A stretch of DNA of 64,000 nucleotides from Stutzerimonas xanthomarina. Its GTDB lineage: Bacteria; Pseudomonadota; Gammaproteobacteria; Pseudomonadales; Pseudomonadaceae. The notes under the pieces were generated by a model. It was given only the letters and a program-made list of their open reading frames with translations, was not told the DNA's origin and made no database searches. This document shows positions 25,387 through 36,811 of the stretch, piece by piece. The DNA is taken from NCBI RefSeq assembly GCF_003935375.1, contig NZ_RHQM01000013.1:62001-126000 (forward strand). The letters run 5' to 3'. Position 1 is the stretch's first letter. Each line of letters begins with the position of its first letter. The position numbers were made by a program, and so were the translations under genes.

Positions 25387-28104
25387 ATGCCCGACCCGCA
25401 AACACAGTCGAACCGCTGGCATGCTCGGCAGAGCGATGAGGCGTTGCTCGAACTGGAGTCCTCGAGCGCCGGCCTCAGCCACGAACAGGCCCGGCAGCGC
25501 CTGCTGCAATACGGTCCCAATCGGCTCGATGAGGCCAAGCCGGCGAGTGTCTGGCAGCGCCTGCTGCGTCATCTCAACAATCTTCTGCTTTATGTGCTGA
25601 TCGCCGCGGCGCTGGTAACCGGCCTGATGGGGCATCTGGTCGACACCTTCGTGATCCTGGCGGTGGTGGTGGTCAACGTGGTGATCGGCTTCGTTCAGGA
25701 GGGTAAGGCGGAAAAAGCGCTGCAGGCGATTCGGCATCTGCTGGCGCCGCACGCGGTGGTGTTGCGCGATGGCCGCCAGCAGGACCTCGATGCCGCCGAG
25801 CTGGTGCCCGGGGATGTGGTACTGCTGGCTTCCGGCGACAGCCTGCCGGCTGACGTGCGGCTGCTGCAGGCGCGCAACCTGCGTATCGACGAGGCGGCGC
25901 TGACCGGCGAATCGGTTCCAGTCGACAAGCAGGTCGAGGCCGTGGCCGCCGATGCTTCCATCGGGGATCGGCTTTGCATGGGTTATGCCGGCACGCTGGT
26001 GACCCAGGGCCAGGCGCGTGCGGTGGTGGTCGCCACGGGCGCGGCGACCGAGATCGGGCGTATCGGGACGATGCTGGAATCGGTCGAACAGGGCACCACG
26101 CCGCTGCTGCGCAAGATGTCCGATGTCGGCCGGGCGCTGACAGCCGTGATCCTGGCCGCGGGCGCTCTGCTGTTCCTGTTCGGCACGCTGGTGCGGGGCA
26201 TGGGCGCCGGTGAGATGTTCATGGCGGCGGTGGGGCTTTCGGTCGCGGCGATCCCCGAGGGGCTGCCGGCGATCATGACCATCACCCTGGCCATCGGCGT
26301 GCAGCGTATGGCCAGTCGCAATGCAGTGATCCGGCGCCTGCCGGCGGTGGAGACGCTGGGCTCGGTGACGGTGATCTGCTCGGACAAGACCGGCACCCTG
26401 ACGCGCAACGAGATGACGGTGCAGGAAGTGATCTGCGCCGGGCAGGCACTGGAGGTCGAAGGCGCGGGCTATGCACCGCAAGGTGCGTTGCTGTTCGAGG
26501 GCGTGCCAGTCGAACCGGCGGCGCTGGCAGCGCGCACGCCGGCAGCCAGCGCGCTTGCCGAAGCCGCGGCGCTGTGCAACGACGCCAGCCTGCACGAGAA
26601 GGACGGACTGTGGGCCCTTGCCGGCGACCCCACCGAGGGCGCGTTGCTGACCCTGGCGATGAAAGCAGGACTGTCGCCGGCCAACCTCCACGTCGACCGT
26701 CCGCGGCTGGACGTGATTCCCTTCGAGTCGGAACACCGCTTCATGGCGACTCTGCACGCTTGCGAAGGCGGCAGCGAAGTGCTGGTCAAGGGCGCGCCGG
26801 AACGGATCCTGGCCATGTGCGCGCGGCAGCTCGAGGCCGACGGCCAGGAGCGGCTGCTGGATCAGTCGCACTGGCATGAACAGGTCGAGGCGCAGGCGCG
26901 GGCCGGTCGTCGCGTGCTGGCGCTGGCGCGACGCAGGCTGCCGGCCGGCAAGGAGGCGATCGAGCATGCCGACGTTGCCAGCGATCTGACCCTGCTCGGG
27001 CTGGTCGGCATTATCGATCCGCCGCGTGACGAGGCGATCCGTGCGGTGGCGCAGTGCCGTGCAGCTGGCATTCGTGTGGTGATGATCACCGGCGACCACG
27101 GCGTCACGGCCAGTGCCATTGCCAGACAGCTGGGCATGGGGGATGACATCAAGGCGATCACCGGGCCGGAGCTGGAGCTGATGGATGAAGCGGCCATGCG
27201 CCAGGCCGTCGCCGAGGCCCGGGTGTTCGCCCGGGCCAGCCCGGAACACAAGCTGCGCCTGGTGCGTGCGCTGCAGGCCAATGGCGAGGTGGTTGCCATG
27301 ACCGGCGATGGCGTCAACGATGCGCCAGCGCTGAAGCAGGCCGATGTCGGCGTGGCCATGGGCATGAAGGGCACCGAGGCGGCCAAGCAGGCCGGCGCCA
27401 TCGTGCTGGCGGACGACAACTTCGCGTCCATTGCCCACGCGGTGGAAGAGGGGCGGACGGTCTACGACAACCTGCGCAAGACTGTGACTTTTCTGCTGCC
27501 GATCAACGGCGGCGAGTCGCTGTCGCTGCTGCTGGCGGTGCTGCTGGGCATCGCCCTGCCGATCACGCCGGTGCAGGTGTTGTGGGTCAACATGGTCAGC
27601 TCGGTGGCGTTGGCCATGGTACTGGCGTTCGAACCGACCGAGGCGGATGTAATGCAGAGGCCGCCGCGGCGGCCGGACGAGCCGATGCTGTCGCGCTTCG
27701 TCATCTGGCGGATCTTCTTCGTTTCCGCGCTGTTTCTCGCCGGCATCTTCGGCATGTACCAGTGGATGCTGACGCAGGGCGCGACGATCGAGGCAGCGCG
27801 CACCGTCGCAGTCAACACGCTGGTGTGCATGGAGGTGTTCTATCTGTTCAGCGTGCGTTATCTGAAGGCGCCTTCCTTCACCGTGCAGGGCGTCAAGGGT
27901 ACGCCGCGGGTGCTGGTGGCGGTGTTCGGTGTGTTCGCCCTGCAGCTGATGTTCACCTACGCGCCGTTCATGCAGTCGCTGTTCGCGTCCGAAGCGTTGC
28001 CGCTGGCGACCGGTGTGCTGGTGGTGCTGGCCGGGGCGGCCGTGTTGGTGATTCTGGAGATCGAGAAGGCGCTGTTGCGTCGGATGGGCGTTGGCCCGGC
28101 GTGA
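25387..28104 (+). CDS. P2-type cation-transporting ATPase
   Basis: A 905-residue membrane pump. In order: a cation-ATPase N-terminal region ([15 protein letters not shown]), TM1-2, an actuator domain with TGES, TM4 with PEGLPAIMT, the phosphorylated Asp333 in DKTGTLT, an ATP-binding segment (KGAPERIL), the hinge [21 protein letters not shown] and a C-terminal cation-ATPase domain with about six TM segments. PEGLP in TM4 points to the P2A/P2B/P2D branch (Ca2+, Mn2+, Na+ or K+ related). The transported ion cannot be fixed from sequence. The ATG follows AGGGGGATCC. Confidence 0.9.
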   Translation: MPDPQTQSNRWHARQSDEALLELESSSAGLSHEQARQRLLQYGPNRLDEAKPASVWQRLLRHLNNLLLYVLIAAALVTGLMGHLVDTFVILAVVVVNVVIGFVQEGKAEKALQAIRHLLAPHAVVLRDGRQQDLDAAELVPGDVVLLASGDSLPADVRLLQARNLRIDEAALTGESVPVDKQVEAVAADASIGDRLCMGYAGTLVTQGQARAVVVATGAATEIGRIGTMLESVEQGTTPLLRKMSDVGRALTAVILAAGALLFLFGTLVRGMGAGEMFMAAVGLSVAAIPEGLPAIMTITLAIGVQRMASRNAVIRRLPAVETLGSVTVICSDKTGTLTRNEMTVQEVICAGQALEVEGAGYAPQGALLFEGVPVEPAALAARTPAASALAEAAALCNDASLHEKDGLWALAGDPTEGALLTLAMKAGLSPANLHVDRPRLDVIPFESEHRFMATLHACEGGSEVLVKGAPERILAMCARQLEADGQERLLDQSHWHEQVEAQARAGRRVLALARRRLPAGKEAIEHADVASDLTLLGLVGIIDPPRDEAIRAVAQCRAAGIRVVMITGDHGVTASAIARQLGMGDDIKAITGPELELMDEAAMRQAVAEARVFARASPEHKLRLVRALQANGEVVAMTGDGVNDAPALKQADVGVAMGMKGTEAAKQAGAIVLADDNFASIAHAVEEGRTVYDNLRKTVTFLLPINGGESLSLLLAVLLGIALPITPVQVLWVNMVSSVALAMVLAFEPTEADVMQRPPRRPDEPMLSRFVIWRIFFVSALFLAGIFGMYQWMLTQGATIEAARTVAVNTLVCMEVFYLFSVRYLKAPSFTVQGVKGTPRVLVAVFGVFALQLMFTYAPFMQSLFASEALPLATGVLVVLAGAAVLVILEIEKALLRRMGVGPA

Positions 28105-28111
28105 GCCGGGC
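28094..28111. terminator. Hairpin between convergent P-type ATPase and mltF genes
   Basis: GCCCGGC and GCCGGGC form a 7-base stem around GTGA, overlapping the ATPase stop codon. It lacks a clear T run, so it is only a possible terminator. Confidence 0.4.
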
Positions 28112-28122
28112 TTGCGCAAAGG

Positions 28123-30039
<1,917 letters not shown>

Positions 30040-30130
30040 TCAGCCGGTAGGCCCGGTGGAGCGGAGCGTCTAAGCTGATGCTCTTCCAACGGGGCGACGC
30101 CCCATCTCGAGACCTCTGGCGGAGCCTGTC

Positions 30131-31069
30131 ATGCACGAGCTGATCCTGCACCACTATCCCACCTCGCCCTTTGCCGAAAAGGCGCGCCTGATGCTGGGGT
30201 TCAAGCAGCTGTCCTGGCGCTCGGTGATGATCCCTCCGGTCATGCCCAAGCCCGATCTGACCGCGCTCACCGGCGGTTATCGACGCACGCCGGTGTTGCA
30301 GGTCGGCGCCGACATCTATTGCGACACCGCCCTGATCGCGCGTCGGCTCGAGGCCGAAAAGATCACCCCGGCGCTGTTCCCGGAAGGCCAGGAGTTCACC
30401 GCCGCGACGCTTGCCCAGTGGGCCGATTCGGTGCTGTTCCTGAACGCCGTGAGCCTGGTGTTCCAGCCCGAATCCATGGCCGTCCGCTTCGCCCAGGTGC
30501 CCAAGGAGTTCGTCCAGATCTTCAGCAAGGACCGTGCGCAGCTGTTCTCCAACGGTTCGGTCAGTCGCGTTCCGCTGGAGCAGGCGAAGAGTGATTGGCC
30601 GACCTTCATGACGCGCCTGCAGCAGCAGCTGGCGCGGGAGGAGGGCGAGTTCCTGTTTGGTGCGGCGCCGTCGATTGCCGACTTCGCCGTCGCCCATTGC
30701 CTGTGGTTCCTGCGTGCGACGCCGGTCACCGCGCCGCTGGTGGATGGCTACCCGGAGGTGGCGGCCTGGCTTGGCAAGGTACTCGGCGTGGGCCATGGCT
30801 CCAGCAGCGAGCTATCCGCCGAGGATGCACTGCGCATGGCGCTGGAGGCCGAGCCTGCGCCGCTGCCGGACGAAGCATTCAGCGAGCCGAATGGTTTTCA
30901 GGAAGGGCAGAATGTGGCCATCGCCGCAGTGGATTACGGCGCCGATCCGGTCGAGGGTGAGTTGGTCTTCGCCGGTAGCGAAGAGCTGATCCTGCGCCGC
31001 AGCGATGACCGCACCGGGGTCGTGCATGTGCACTTCCCGCGTGTCGGCTACCGCATCGAGGCGCGCTGA
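30131..31069 (+). CDS. Glutathione S-transferase family protein with extra C-terminal domain
   Basis: The 312-residue protein has a thioredoxin-like GST N-domain (ELILHHYPTSPFAEKARLML, then RRTPVLQVGADIYCDTALIARRL with the conserved cis-Pro and acidic-Thr site) and an all-helical C-domain ending with PSIADFAVAHCLWFLR. From about residue 250 there is a further beta-rich segment (GFQEGQNVAIAAVDYG, GVVHVHFPRVGYRIEAR) not found in typical ~210-residue GSTs. The substrate is unknown. It starts at the ATG at 30131 and converges on the next gene. Confidence 0.85.
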   Translation: MHELILHHYPTSPFAEKARLMLGFKQLSWRSVMIPPVMPKPDLTALTGGYRRTPVLQVGADIYCDTALIARRLEAEKITPALFPEGQEFTAATLAQWADSVLFLNAVSLVFQPESMAVRFAQVPKEFVQIFSKDRAQLFSNGSVSRVPLEQAKSDWPTFMTRLQQQLAREEGEFLFGAAPSIADFAVAHCLWFLRATPVTAPLVDGYPEVAAWLGKVLGVGHGSSSELSAEDALRMALEAEPAPLPDEAFSEPNGFQEGQNVAIAAVDYGADPVEGELVFAGSEELILRRSDDRTGVVHVHFPRVGYRIEAR

Positions 31070-31076
31070 AGGCGCC

Positions 31077-31922
31077 TCAGCGCGGCGTCGGTAATTCGCC
31101 GCCGCGCAGCTTCGGCAGCTCGCGGGCGAGCGTGCGGAAGTAGGCGATGCGCTCGTAGCACAGCGTAAGCTCACCGCTGATGCGGTTGAACCAGGCGTCC
31201 GGCGCGCCGCAGGTGGACATGCGCAGCGTCAGGTCGCGGGGCAGCTCGAAGGCATCGCTTGCCTTCGCCGCGACCGCTTCCAGCTCGCCGCCAGCGCGAA
31301 TCTTTTCCAGCAGTTCGGCACCACCCGGCAGATGTCCGGGGGGTGTGTCGTAGATCACCTGAATGCGGTGCCGCGCCGGTCGCTCGTCGCTGCGGCCGAA
31401 GTGCTCGCGAAACCACTGCACTGCGTGGGCCGCCTGTTCGTATTCCTCGGGACAGTACAGCGCGCGTTCCACCGGCAGGCCGCTGACTTCCAGGACCCAG
31501 TCGAGCCGATCCGGGTCGCTGCCGTAGGCCAGGCAGGCGATGTTGTAGAAGCGCTGGGCGTCCAGCGCATGGCTGTCCCAGACCGGCACCGGGGAGCCGT
31601 CGCGTTCCGCGTGCTGCCATTCCAGACGCCAGTAATCGGCGACGTCCATCAGCTTGGCGTAGAAGCCGTCGCGGTGTTGTTCCTGCTGCAACAGGAACAG
31701 GCCCATGAAACCCAGCTGGTCGGCAGCGTCTTCCTCACGGCCAAGCACCGGCAGCTGCAGTTCGCTGATGAGCAGGTGCCCCATCTCGTGCATCAGGGTG
31801 AACTCGGAGTTGGCGACCGTGAAGCGGACCTCGTCCACCGACAGTTCCGGCGCTGTTTCGCCTTGCTGCGCCTGCGCCAGCAGCGGCAGAAGCAGCAGCG
31901 GCAACAGAGCGAAGCGCTTCAT
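31077..31922 (-). CDS. DUF4344-type secreted zinc metallopeptidase
   Basis: A 281-residue protein with a signal peptide (residues 1 to about 18, MKRFALLPLLLLPLLAQA) and an HEMGH zinc-protease motif (His45, Glu46, His49) in FTLMHEMGHLLISEL, followed by the acidic stretch LGREEDAADQLGFM typical of DUF4344 putative metallopeptidases. Activity is predicted, not proven. The start codon overlaps the stop of the upstream PPK2 gene as ATGA, so the two are co-translated. The link between an exported protease and a polyphosphate kinase is not obvious. Confidence 0.82.
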   Translation of the reverse strand: MKRFALLPLLLLPLLAQAQQGETAPELSVDEVRFTVANSEFTLMHEMGHLLISELQLPVLGREEDAADQLGFMGLFLLQQEQHRDGFYAKLMDVADYWRLEWQHAERDGSPVPVWDSHALDAQRFYNIACLAYGSDPDRLDWVLEVSGLPVERALYCPEEYEQAAHAVQWFREHFGRSDERPARHRIQVIYDTPPGHLPGGAELLEKIRAGGELEAVAAKASDAFELPRDLTLRMSTCGAPDAWFNRISGELTLCYERIAYFRTLARELPKLRGGELPTPR

Positions 31923-32737
31923 GGCGTGCTGTCCAGATCGGCATGGGTGAATGGCGCCGGCCGCGCCGGCCAGTCCAGTGCCAGGCGCTCGAACGCGCGG
32001 GCGAGCAGGCTGGCGAGGAGCAGGTCGCGCAACCAGCGGTGGTCGGCCGGTATCACGTACCAGGGTGCTTCGCGGCTGTGGCTTTTGCTCAGCACGGCCG
32101 CCCATTGCGCCTGCTGCTGGGCGAAGTTGCGGTGGTCCTGCAGATCGCCGAGGGTCAGCTTCCAGCGCTTTTCCGGCTGCTCCAGGCGCCGATGCAAGCG
32201 CTGCTTCTGCTCGCCGGCAGACAGCTGCAGGTAACACTTGAGCGGCTGGATACTGGCGGCCGGCAGCTCGCGCTCGAAAGCCAGGATTGCGGACTGGCGC
32301 TGCGGGATGTCGGCAGGCGAGCACAGGCCGTCGCGCAGATCGCTGACCAGCGCTTCGTAGTAGCTGCGATTGAATACGCCGAGCATGCCGGGCACCGGCA
32401 GCCGCTCCCGGTAGCGCCTGAGGAAGTCCTGGCGACGTTCTTCTTCGCTCGGCGCCTGGAAGCTGTGCGGCGACAGCCCCAGCGGGTCCAGGCCACCCAG
32501 CACGCGGCGGATCACGCCGTTCTTACCGGAGCAGTCCGGCCCCTGCAGCACGAGCAGCAGGGCGTCGCGGCGGTTGGCCCAGAGCATGGTCTGCTGTACC
32601 CGCAGCCATTCCTTCAGGCTTGCCAGCTGCGCTTGAGCCTGTGCTTTGTCCAGGCCGTAGCAGCGTGCTGGATCGCTCGCCAGCGCCGCCGCCGGGTCGC
32701 ACAGGCAGTCATCGAGAATGGCGTCCGCCAGGCGCAT
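31919..32737 (-). CDS. PPK2 family polyphosphate kinase
   Basis: PPK2 enzymes transfer phosphate between polyphosphate and nucleotides. The 272-residue protein has Walker A GPDCSGKNGVIRRVL, lid-module segment SEEERRQDFLRRYRERLP, FNRSYYEALV (Walker B region) and YVIPADHRWLRDLLLASLL at the end, all PPK2 features. Its substrate class (NDP or NMP phosphorylation) cannot be fixed by eye. It lies 7 bases downstream of yejK and overlaps the metallopeptidase gene by 4 bases, so all three may form one operon. Confidence 0.88.
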   Translation of the reverse strand: MRLADAILDDCLCDPAAALASDPARCYGLDKAQAQAQLASLKEWLRVQQTMLWANRRDALLLVLQGPDCSGKNGVIRRVLGGLDPLGLSPHSFQAPSEEERRQDFLRRYRERLPVPGMLGVFNRSYYEALVSDLRDGLCSPADIPQRQSAILAFERELPAASIQPLKCYLQLSAGEQKQRLHRRLEQPEKRWKLTLGDLQDHRNFAQQQAQWAAVLSKSHSREAPWYVIPADHRWLRDLLLASLLARAFERLALDWPARPAPFTHADLDSTP

Positions 32738-32744
32738 GACGCGG

Positions 32745-33752
32745 TCAGTCCTTGCGCCGCTTGAGCTGGTCCTTCAGTTGGGTCGGCAGCTGGCGGATGA
32801 TCAGCATGTCGCGCGCCTCGTCGTACTCGACCTTCGAGCCCAGCAGATGCGACTCGAAGCTGATCGACAGCCCTTCGGCGCGCCCGGTGAAGCGCTGAAA
32901 CTGGTTTAGCGTGCGTTTGTCGGCGGGAATTTCCGGCGACAGCCCGTAATCCTTGTTGCGGATGTGCTCGTAGAAGGCGCGCGGACGTTCCTCGTCGATC
33001 ACCCCGGACAGCTCTTCGAGCGACATCGGTTCGCCGATCTTCGCCTGGCTGCTGGCGTAGCCGACCAGGGCGCTGGTCTTCTCCCGCGCTTTTTCCTCGG
33101 GCAGGTCTTCGCTTTCGACGTAGTCGCTGAAGGCCTTGAGCAGCGTGCGCGTCTCGCCCGGGCCATCGACGCCTTCCTGGCAGCCGATGAAGTCGCGGAA
33201 GTACTCGGACACCTTCTTGCCGTTCTTGCCCTTGATGAAGGAGATGTACTGCTTGGACTGCTTGTTGTTCTGCCACTCGGAGATGTTGATCCGCGTCGCC
33301 AGGTGCAGCTGTCCGAGATCGAGGTGCCGGGCTTCGGTCACGTCCAGCGAGTCGGTAACGGTGACGCCGTTGCTGTGGTGCAGCAGCGCGATGGCCAGGT
33401 AATCGGTCATGCCCTGCTGGTAGTGGGCGAACAGCACGTGGCCGCCGGTGGAGAGGTTGGATTCCTCCATCAGCTTCTGCAGATGCTCGACTGCCTGGCG
33501 GCTGAATGCGGTGAAGTCCTGATTGCCTTCCATGTACTGCGCGAGCCAGCCGCTGAACGGATAGGCGCCGGACTCCTCGTGAAAGAAGCCCCAGGCCTTG
33601 CCCTGCTTGGCGTTGTAGCTCTCGTTGAGATCGGCCAGCAGGTTCTCGATAGCCTGGGAGTTGCCCAGCTCCGAGTCACGGGCGTGGAGCACGGCGGGGG
33701 TGCCGTCCGGCTTTTTCTCGATCAGATGGACGATGCAGTGGCGGATGGGCAT
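32745..33752 (-). CDS. yejK: Nucleoid-associated protein YejK/NdpA
   Basis: A 335-residue DNA-binding protein of the nucleoid, length and sequence typical of NdpA ([66 protein letters not shown]-like C-terminal segment). The start at 33752 (MPIRHC) matches the family; a longer frame is rejected. First gene of the yejK-ppk2-metallopeptidase run. Confidence 0.93.
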   Translation of the reverse strand: MPIRHCIVHLIEKKPDGTPAVLHARDSELGNSQAIENLLADLNESYNAKQGKAWGFFHEESGAYPFSGWLAQYMEGNQDFTAFSRQAVEHLQKLMEESNLSTGGHVLFAHYQQGMTDYLAIALLHHSNGVTVTDSLDVTEARHLDLGQLHLATRINISEWQNNKQSKQYISFIKGKNGKKVSEYFRDFIGCQEGVDGPGETRTLLKAFSDYVESEDLPEEKAREKTSALVGYASSQAKIGEPMSLEELSGVIDEERPRAFYEHIRNKDYGLSPEIPADKRTLNQFQRFTGRAEGLSISFESHLLGSKVEYDEARDMLIIRQLPTQLKDQLKRRKD

Positions 33753-33916
33753 GGTGGTCTCACGGCTGGAATGCAACAGGTTGGGCAGTTTACCCGAGAG
33801 CGGGTAGTGCGTGCCTGTCAGCCGAAGCTGCGGTCTGGCGGAGTCGATCTGTGTCAAGGTCGTCTCGCGGCGTTGGGGTTAGCCTGCTGTACACCAGACG
33901 ATAGCGGGAGGCGTAG

Positions 33917-34816
33917 ATGAGCGGAACCTTGGACTGGCTGGGTGTGGCGCGCGGTCGTTTCCTGCTGCTGACGCTGAGCTGTGTGGCGCTCGGGGTGGCC
34001 TTGGCAGTGCGCGGGGGTGCGGAGGCGATGTCCTACAGTGATGCACTGCTGGTGATGCTCGGCGCCCTGGCCGCCCATGTGGCAGTCAATGCGCTCAACG
34101 AATGGGGTGATTACCGCAGTGGGCTGGACCTGCAGACCCGCCGCACGGCATTCAGCGGTGGCAGCGGTACCTTGGTGACCCATCCGCATCTGCTGGGTCG
34201 CACATTGCTGCTCGGTCTCGGCAGCCTGCTGACCTGCGCGCTGATCGGCGTGTTGTTCCTGCTGCGCCAGCCGCCGCTGTTGCTCAGTCTGGCGCCGATC
34301 GGTCTGGCGGGACTGTTGCTGGTGCTGCTTTACACGCCTTGGCTGACCCGCCACCCCTGGTTGTGCCTGTTCGCGCCGGGCTTGGGCTTCGCGCTGATGG
34401 TGCTGGGTACGCGCATCGTTCTCGGCGGCGCGCCGGATCTCGGCGATCTGTGGTTGATCCTGCCCCCTCTGCTGCTCTGCAACAACCTGCTTTTGCTTGG
34501 CCAGTTTCCGGACATTGATGCCGACCGCGCTGTCGGCCGGCGTACCCTGCCTATGCATATCGGCTGTACCAACGCCGTGCGCGTGGCGTTTGCGCAGTGG
34601 CTGCTAGCCTACGGCGTACTCCTGGCTGTGCTGGCGCAGCCAGGTCTGGCCGGTGGCGCACTCGGCTTTTTGACCTTGCCGTTGGCCCTGCGAGCGGCAT
34701 GGTTGCTGCGTCGCGAACCGCTGCAGGCGCAGCGCCTGCTGCCGGCATTGGGGCTGAACGCTGCGGCCAGCGTGGCGACGCCGTTGTTGATGGCCGTAGG
34801 GTTGCTGGCGCTTTAG
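33917..34816 (+). CDS. UbiA family prenyltransferase (MenA-like)
   Basis: A 299-residue membrane protein with about eight hydrophobic segments. The two prenyl-diphosphate/Mg2+ binding motifs are visible as NALNEWGDYRSGLD near residue 57 and DIDADRAVGRRTLP near residue 200, both in the form common to 1,4-dihydroxy-2-naphthoate octaprenyltransferases rather than UbiA. No other menaquinone gene is in the window, and pseudomonads generally use ubiquinone, so the substrate is uncertain. It is divergent from yejK and 91 bases ahead of an MFS gene on the same strand. Confidence 0.82.
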   Translation: MSGTLDWLGVARGRFLLLTLSCVALGVALAVRGGAEAMSYSDALLVMLGALAAHVAVNALNEWGDYRSGLDLQTRRTAFSGGSGTLVTHPHLLGRTLLLGLGSLLTCALIGVLFLLRQPPLLLSLAPIGLAGLLLVLLYTPWLTRHPWLCLFAPGLGFALMVLGTRIVLGGAPDLGDLWLILPPLLLCNNLLLLGQFPDIDADRAVGRRTLPMHIGCTNAVRVAFAQWLLAYGVLLAVLAQPGLAGGALGFLTLPLALRAAWLLRREPLQAQRLLPALGLNAAASVATPLLMAVGLLAL

Positions 34817-34907
34817 CGTTCCGCGAGAGCGGAGGGCACCCGATCGGACACATGGGGTGACGAAAGAAAGGCTTAACTGAGTAAACTGGTCGCCTTTTCT
34901 TCGAGGA

Positions 34908-36128
34908 ATGACCCCCATGACCGCTGCATGGCGCAACTCTGCCTGGATTCTCGCTGGTGGCTCGCTGATCCTCGCGATTTCGCTGGGTGTGCGCCACGGC
35001 TTCGGTCTGTTCCTGCCGCCCATGAGTGCCGAGTTCGGCTGGGGTCGCGAGGTGTTCGCCTTCGCCATCGCGATACAGAACCTGATCTGGGGCCTGGTGC
35101 AGCCGGTGACTGGCGCGCTGGCCGATCGCTTCGGCGTGGCTCGTGCGGTGCTGATCGGCGGCATTCTCTACGCCGTTGGGCTGGCATTGATGGCGGTGTC
35201 CGATTCGCCGACGACCCTGACGCTGAGTGCCGGGCTGCTGATCGGACTGGGGCTGTCAGGCACCTCGTTCTCGGTGATCCTCGGCGCAGTCGGGCAGGCG
35301 GTTCCGCCGGAGAAGCGCAGCATGGCGATGGGCATCGCCAGCGCTGCGGGCTCCTTCGGCCAGTTCATCATGCTGCCCGGCAGCCTGGGGCTCATCGAGT
35401 GGCTGGGGTGGTCCTCGGCGCTTATGGCGCTCGGTTTGCTGGTGGCGCTGATCGTGCCGCTCGCGGGGATGATGCGCAGCCCCGCGCGGCCTCCGGCGGC
35501 ACCCGGAACTCAGCAGTCGCTTGGCGAGGCGCTGCGCGAAGCGGCCGGGCATTCCGGGTTCCGTCTGCTGGCGCTGGGCTTTTTCGTCTGCGGCTTTCAG
35601 GTGGTCTTCATCGGTCTGCACCTGCCGGCCTATCTGGTCGATAAGCATCTGCCGGCGCAGGTCGGTACCACGGTGCTGGCACTGGTCGGGCTGTTCAACG
35701 TCGTCGGCACCTACACTGCGGGCTGGCTGGGCAGCTGCTACTCCAAGCCAAAGCTGCTGGCCGGGTTGTATCTGATTCGCGGGGTGGTGATCAGTGTTTT
35801 CCTGCTGGCGCCGCTGAGTGTCTGGAGCGCGTACGCATTCGGCATCGCCATGGGCTTGCTGTGGCTGTCCACGGTGCCACTCACCAACGGTACGGTGGCG
35901 ACCATGTTCGGCGTGCGCAACCTGTCGATGCTCGGCGGTATCGCCTTCCTTTTCCATCAGCTGGGCTCGTTCTTTGGCGGCTGGCTGGGCGGGTGGCTGT
36001 ACGACCGTACCGGCAGTTACGACCTGGTCTGGCAGATCGCGATCGCGCTGAGCCTGATGGCGGCGGTACTCAACTGGCCGATTCGTGAGCAGCCGGTCGA
36101 GCGCCTGCGCGAGGCGCAGGTCAACTGA
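34908..36128 (+). CDS. Major facilitator superfamily transporter
   Basis: A 406-residue, 12-segment carrier. Features include GVRHGFGLFLPPMSAEFGWGREVFAFA in the first loop, GALADRFGVARAVLIGG (MFS motif A after TM2) and GGWLGGWLYDRTGSYDLVW near TM12. This resembles the monocarboxylate/oxalate-formate (MCT/OFA-type) branch. Substrate unknown. ATGs at 34908 and 34917 are both possible. Its stop codon overlaps the start of a 39-codon frame (TGATG), implying translational coupling. Confidence 0.88.
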   Translation: MTPMTAAWRNSAWILAGGSLILAISLGVRHGFGLFLPPMSAEFGWGREVFAFAIAIQNLIWGLVQPVTGALADRFGVARAVLIGGILYAVGLALMAVSDSPTTLTLSAGLLIGLGLSGTSFSVILGAVGQAVPPEKRSMAMGIASAAGSFGQFIMLPGSLGLIEWLGWSSALMALGLLVALIVPLAGMMRSPARPPAAPGTQQSLGEALREAAGHSGFRLLALGFFVCGFQVVFIGLHLPAYLVDKHLPAQVGTTVLALVGLFNVVGTYTAGWLGSCYSKPKLLAGLYLIRGVVISVFLLAPLSVWSAYAFGIAMGLLWLSTVPLTNGTVATMFGVRNLSMLGGIAFLFHQLGSFFGGWLGGWLYDRTGSYDLVWQIAIALSLMAAVLNWPIREQPVERLREAQVN

Positions 36129-36247
36129 TGCGGCCGCTCTGGCTGGGTGTGAGCGTCGCTCTGATGCTGGGCCTGCTGATGCTGGCCTGGTGGGGCTGGC
36201 AGCGTGGCGGCCTGGCGCTGCTGCAGATGGGGCTGGGCACCTGCTGA
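36128..36247 (+). CDS. 39-residue single-pass membrane protein overlapping the MFS gene
   Basis: The frame starts in the TGATG overlap with the MFS gene and encodes MRPLWLGVSVALMLGLLMLA, then WWGWQRGGLALLQMGLGTC. Residues 4 to 22 form one strong hydrophobic helix flanked by Arg, and the rest is amphipathic. I do not recognise a characterised family. The coupled start and clean membrane profile suggest a real small protein, possibly an accessory to the carrier. Confidence 0.55.
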   Translation: MRPLWLGVSVALMLGLLMLAWWGWQRGGLALLQMGLGTC

Positions 36248-36592
36248 TTCCAGCTGGTCTGCGATCTCGTGATTCCTTCTTTTCCGCGTGGCCGGCTTAT
36301 CCGGTCGCGCCAAAGCTGCCATGCCCGCAATAGTGATCTCGTGGCCTCGCTCTGCAGTTCGAAAGCGGCGACGAACGTGACGGAATCAATTCGGTATTCA
36401 TCGCTCCAAAGCGAAGCGGCGTAGAAGAAGTTAAGAACAAATCGCCGGTTCTTAGCAGCAACCTATCGGCTTTTGTGCGTACGCCTGCGATCGAGTGGCA
36501 GCCTGGAAACCCTGTTCTAAGCTCGGCTGTCGCATAACCGTCATCAACAGTTGGTAAATACCTGCGGCACGCAGTCAATGGAGCAACAAGCA
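36248..36592. other. Non-coding gap after the small membrane-protein gene
   Basis: I see no credible gene, RNA or strong terminator in these 345 bases. An antisense frame of 98 codons exists but has no recognisable domain and poor start context. The sequence just before 36593 probably holds the promoter and leader of the following small gene. Confidence 0.4.
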
Positions 36593-36784
36593 ATGTCCAC
36601 CCTTACCGAACTCGCCCAACAAATCGCCAAGCTCTATCCATTGAAGGACAAGCGTGTAGGCAAGCGTTATCGCGTGGTAGGCGAGCTGGCCGGGATGACC
36701 GAACTGGAAGAGATCAACGGTGAACCGCGCTATATCCAGACCATGGCGCTGAAGAACAAGCAGCTCTGGGACGTGGCGGTCTAA
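36593..36784 (+). CDS. Conserved-type small protein of 63 residues
   Basis: The product starts MSTLTELAQQIAKLYPLKDK and continues with a basic, beta-prone stretch (RVGKRYRVVGELAGMTELEEI) ending KNKQLWDVAV. It is soluble, with no signal or membrane segment. GGAG lies 9 bases before the ATG at 36593. Codon use matches its neighbours. I do not recognise the family. It is followed 27 bases later by the convergent rlmF gene. Confidence 0.7.
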   Translation: MSTLTELAQQIAKLYPLKDKRVGKRYRVVGELAGMTELEEINGEPRYIQTMALKNKQLWDVAV

Positions 36785-36811
36785 ACCTTTCCGTTGACTC
36801 CTGCCTGAATT

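Noticed and set aside
25360..28119. Open frame of 919 codons antisense to the P-type ATPase gene
   Set aside because: His/Arg/Gln-rich composition and no domains; a mirror artefact of GC-rich codon use opposite a clear ATPase gene.
36297..36593. 98-codon minus-strand frame
   Set aside because: No domain, no ribosome site and starting within the leader of the plus-strand small gene.
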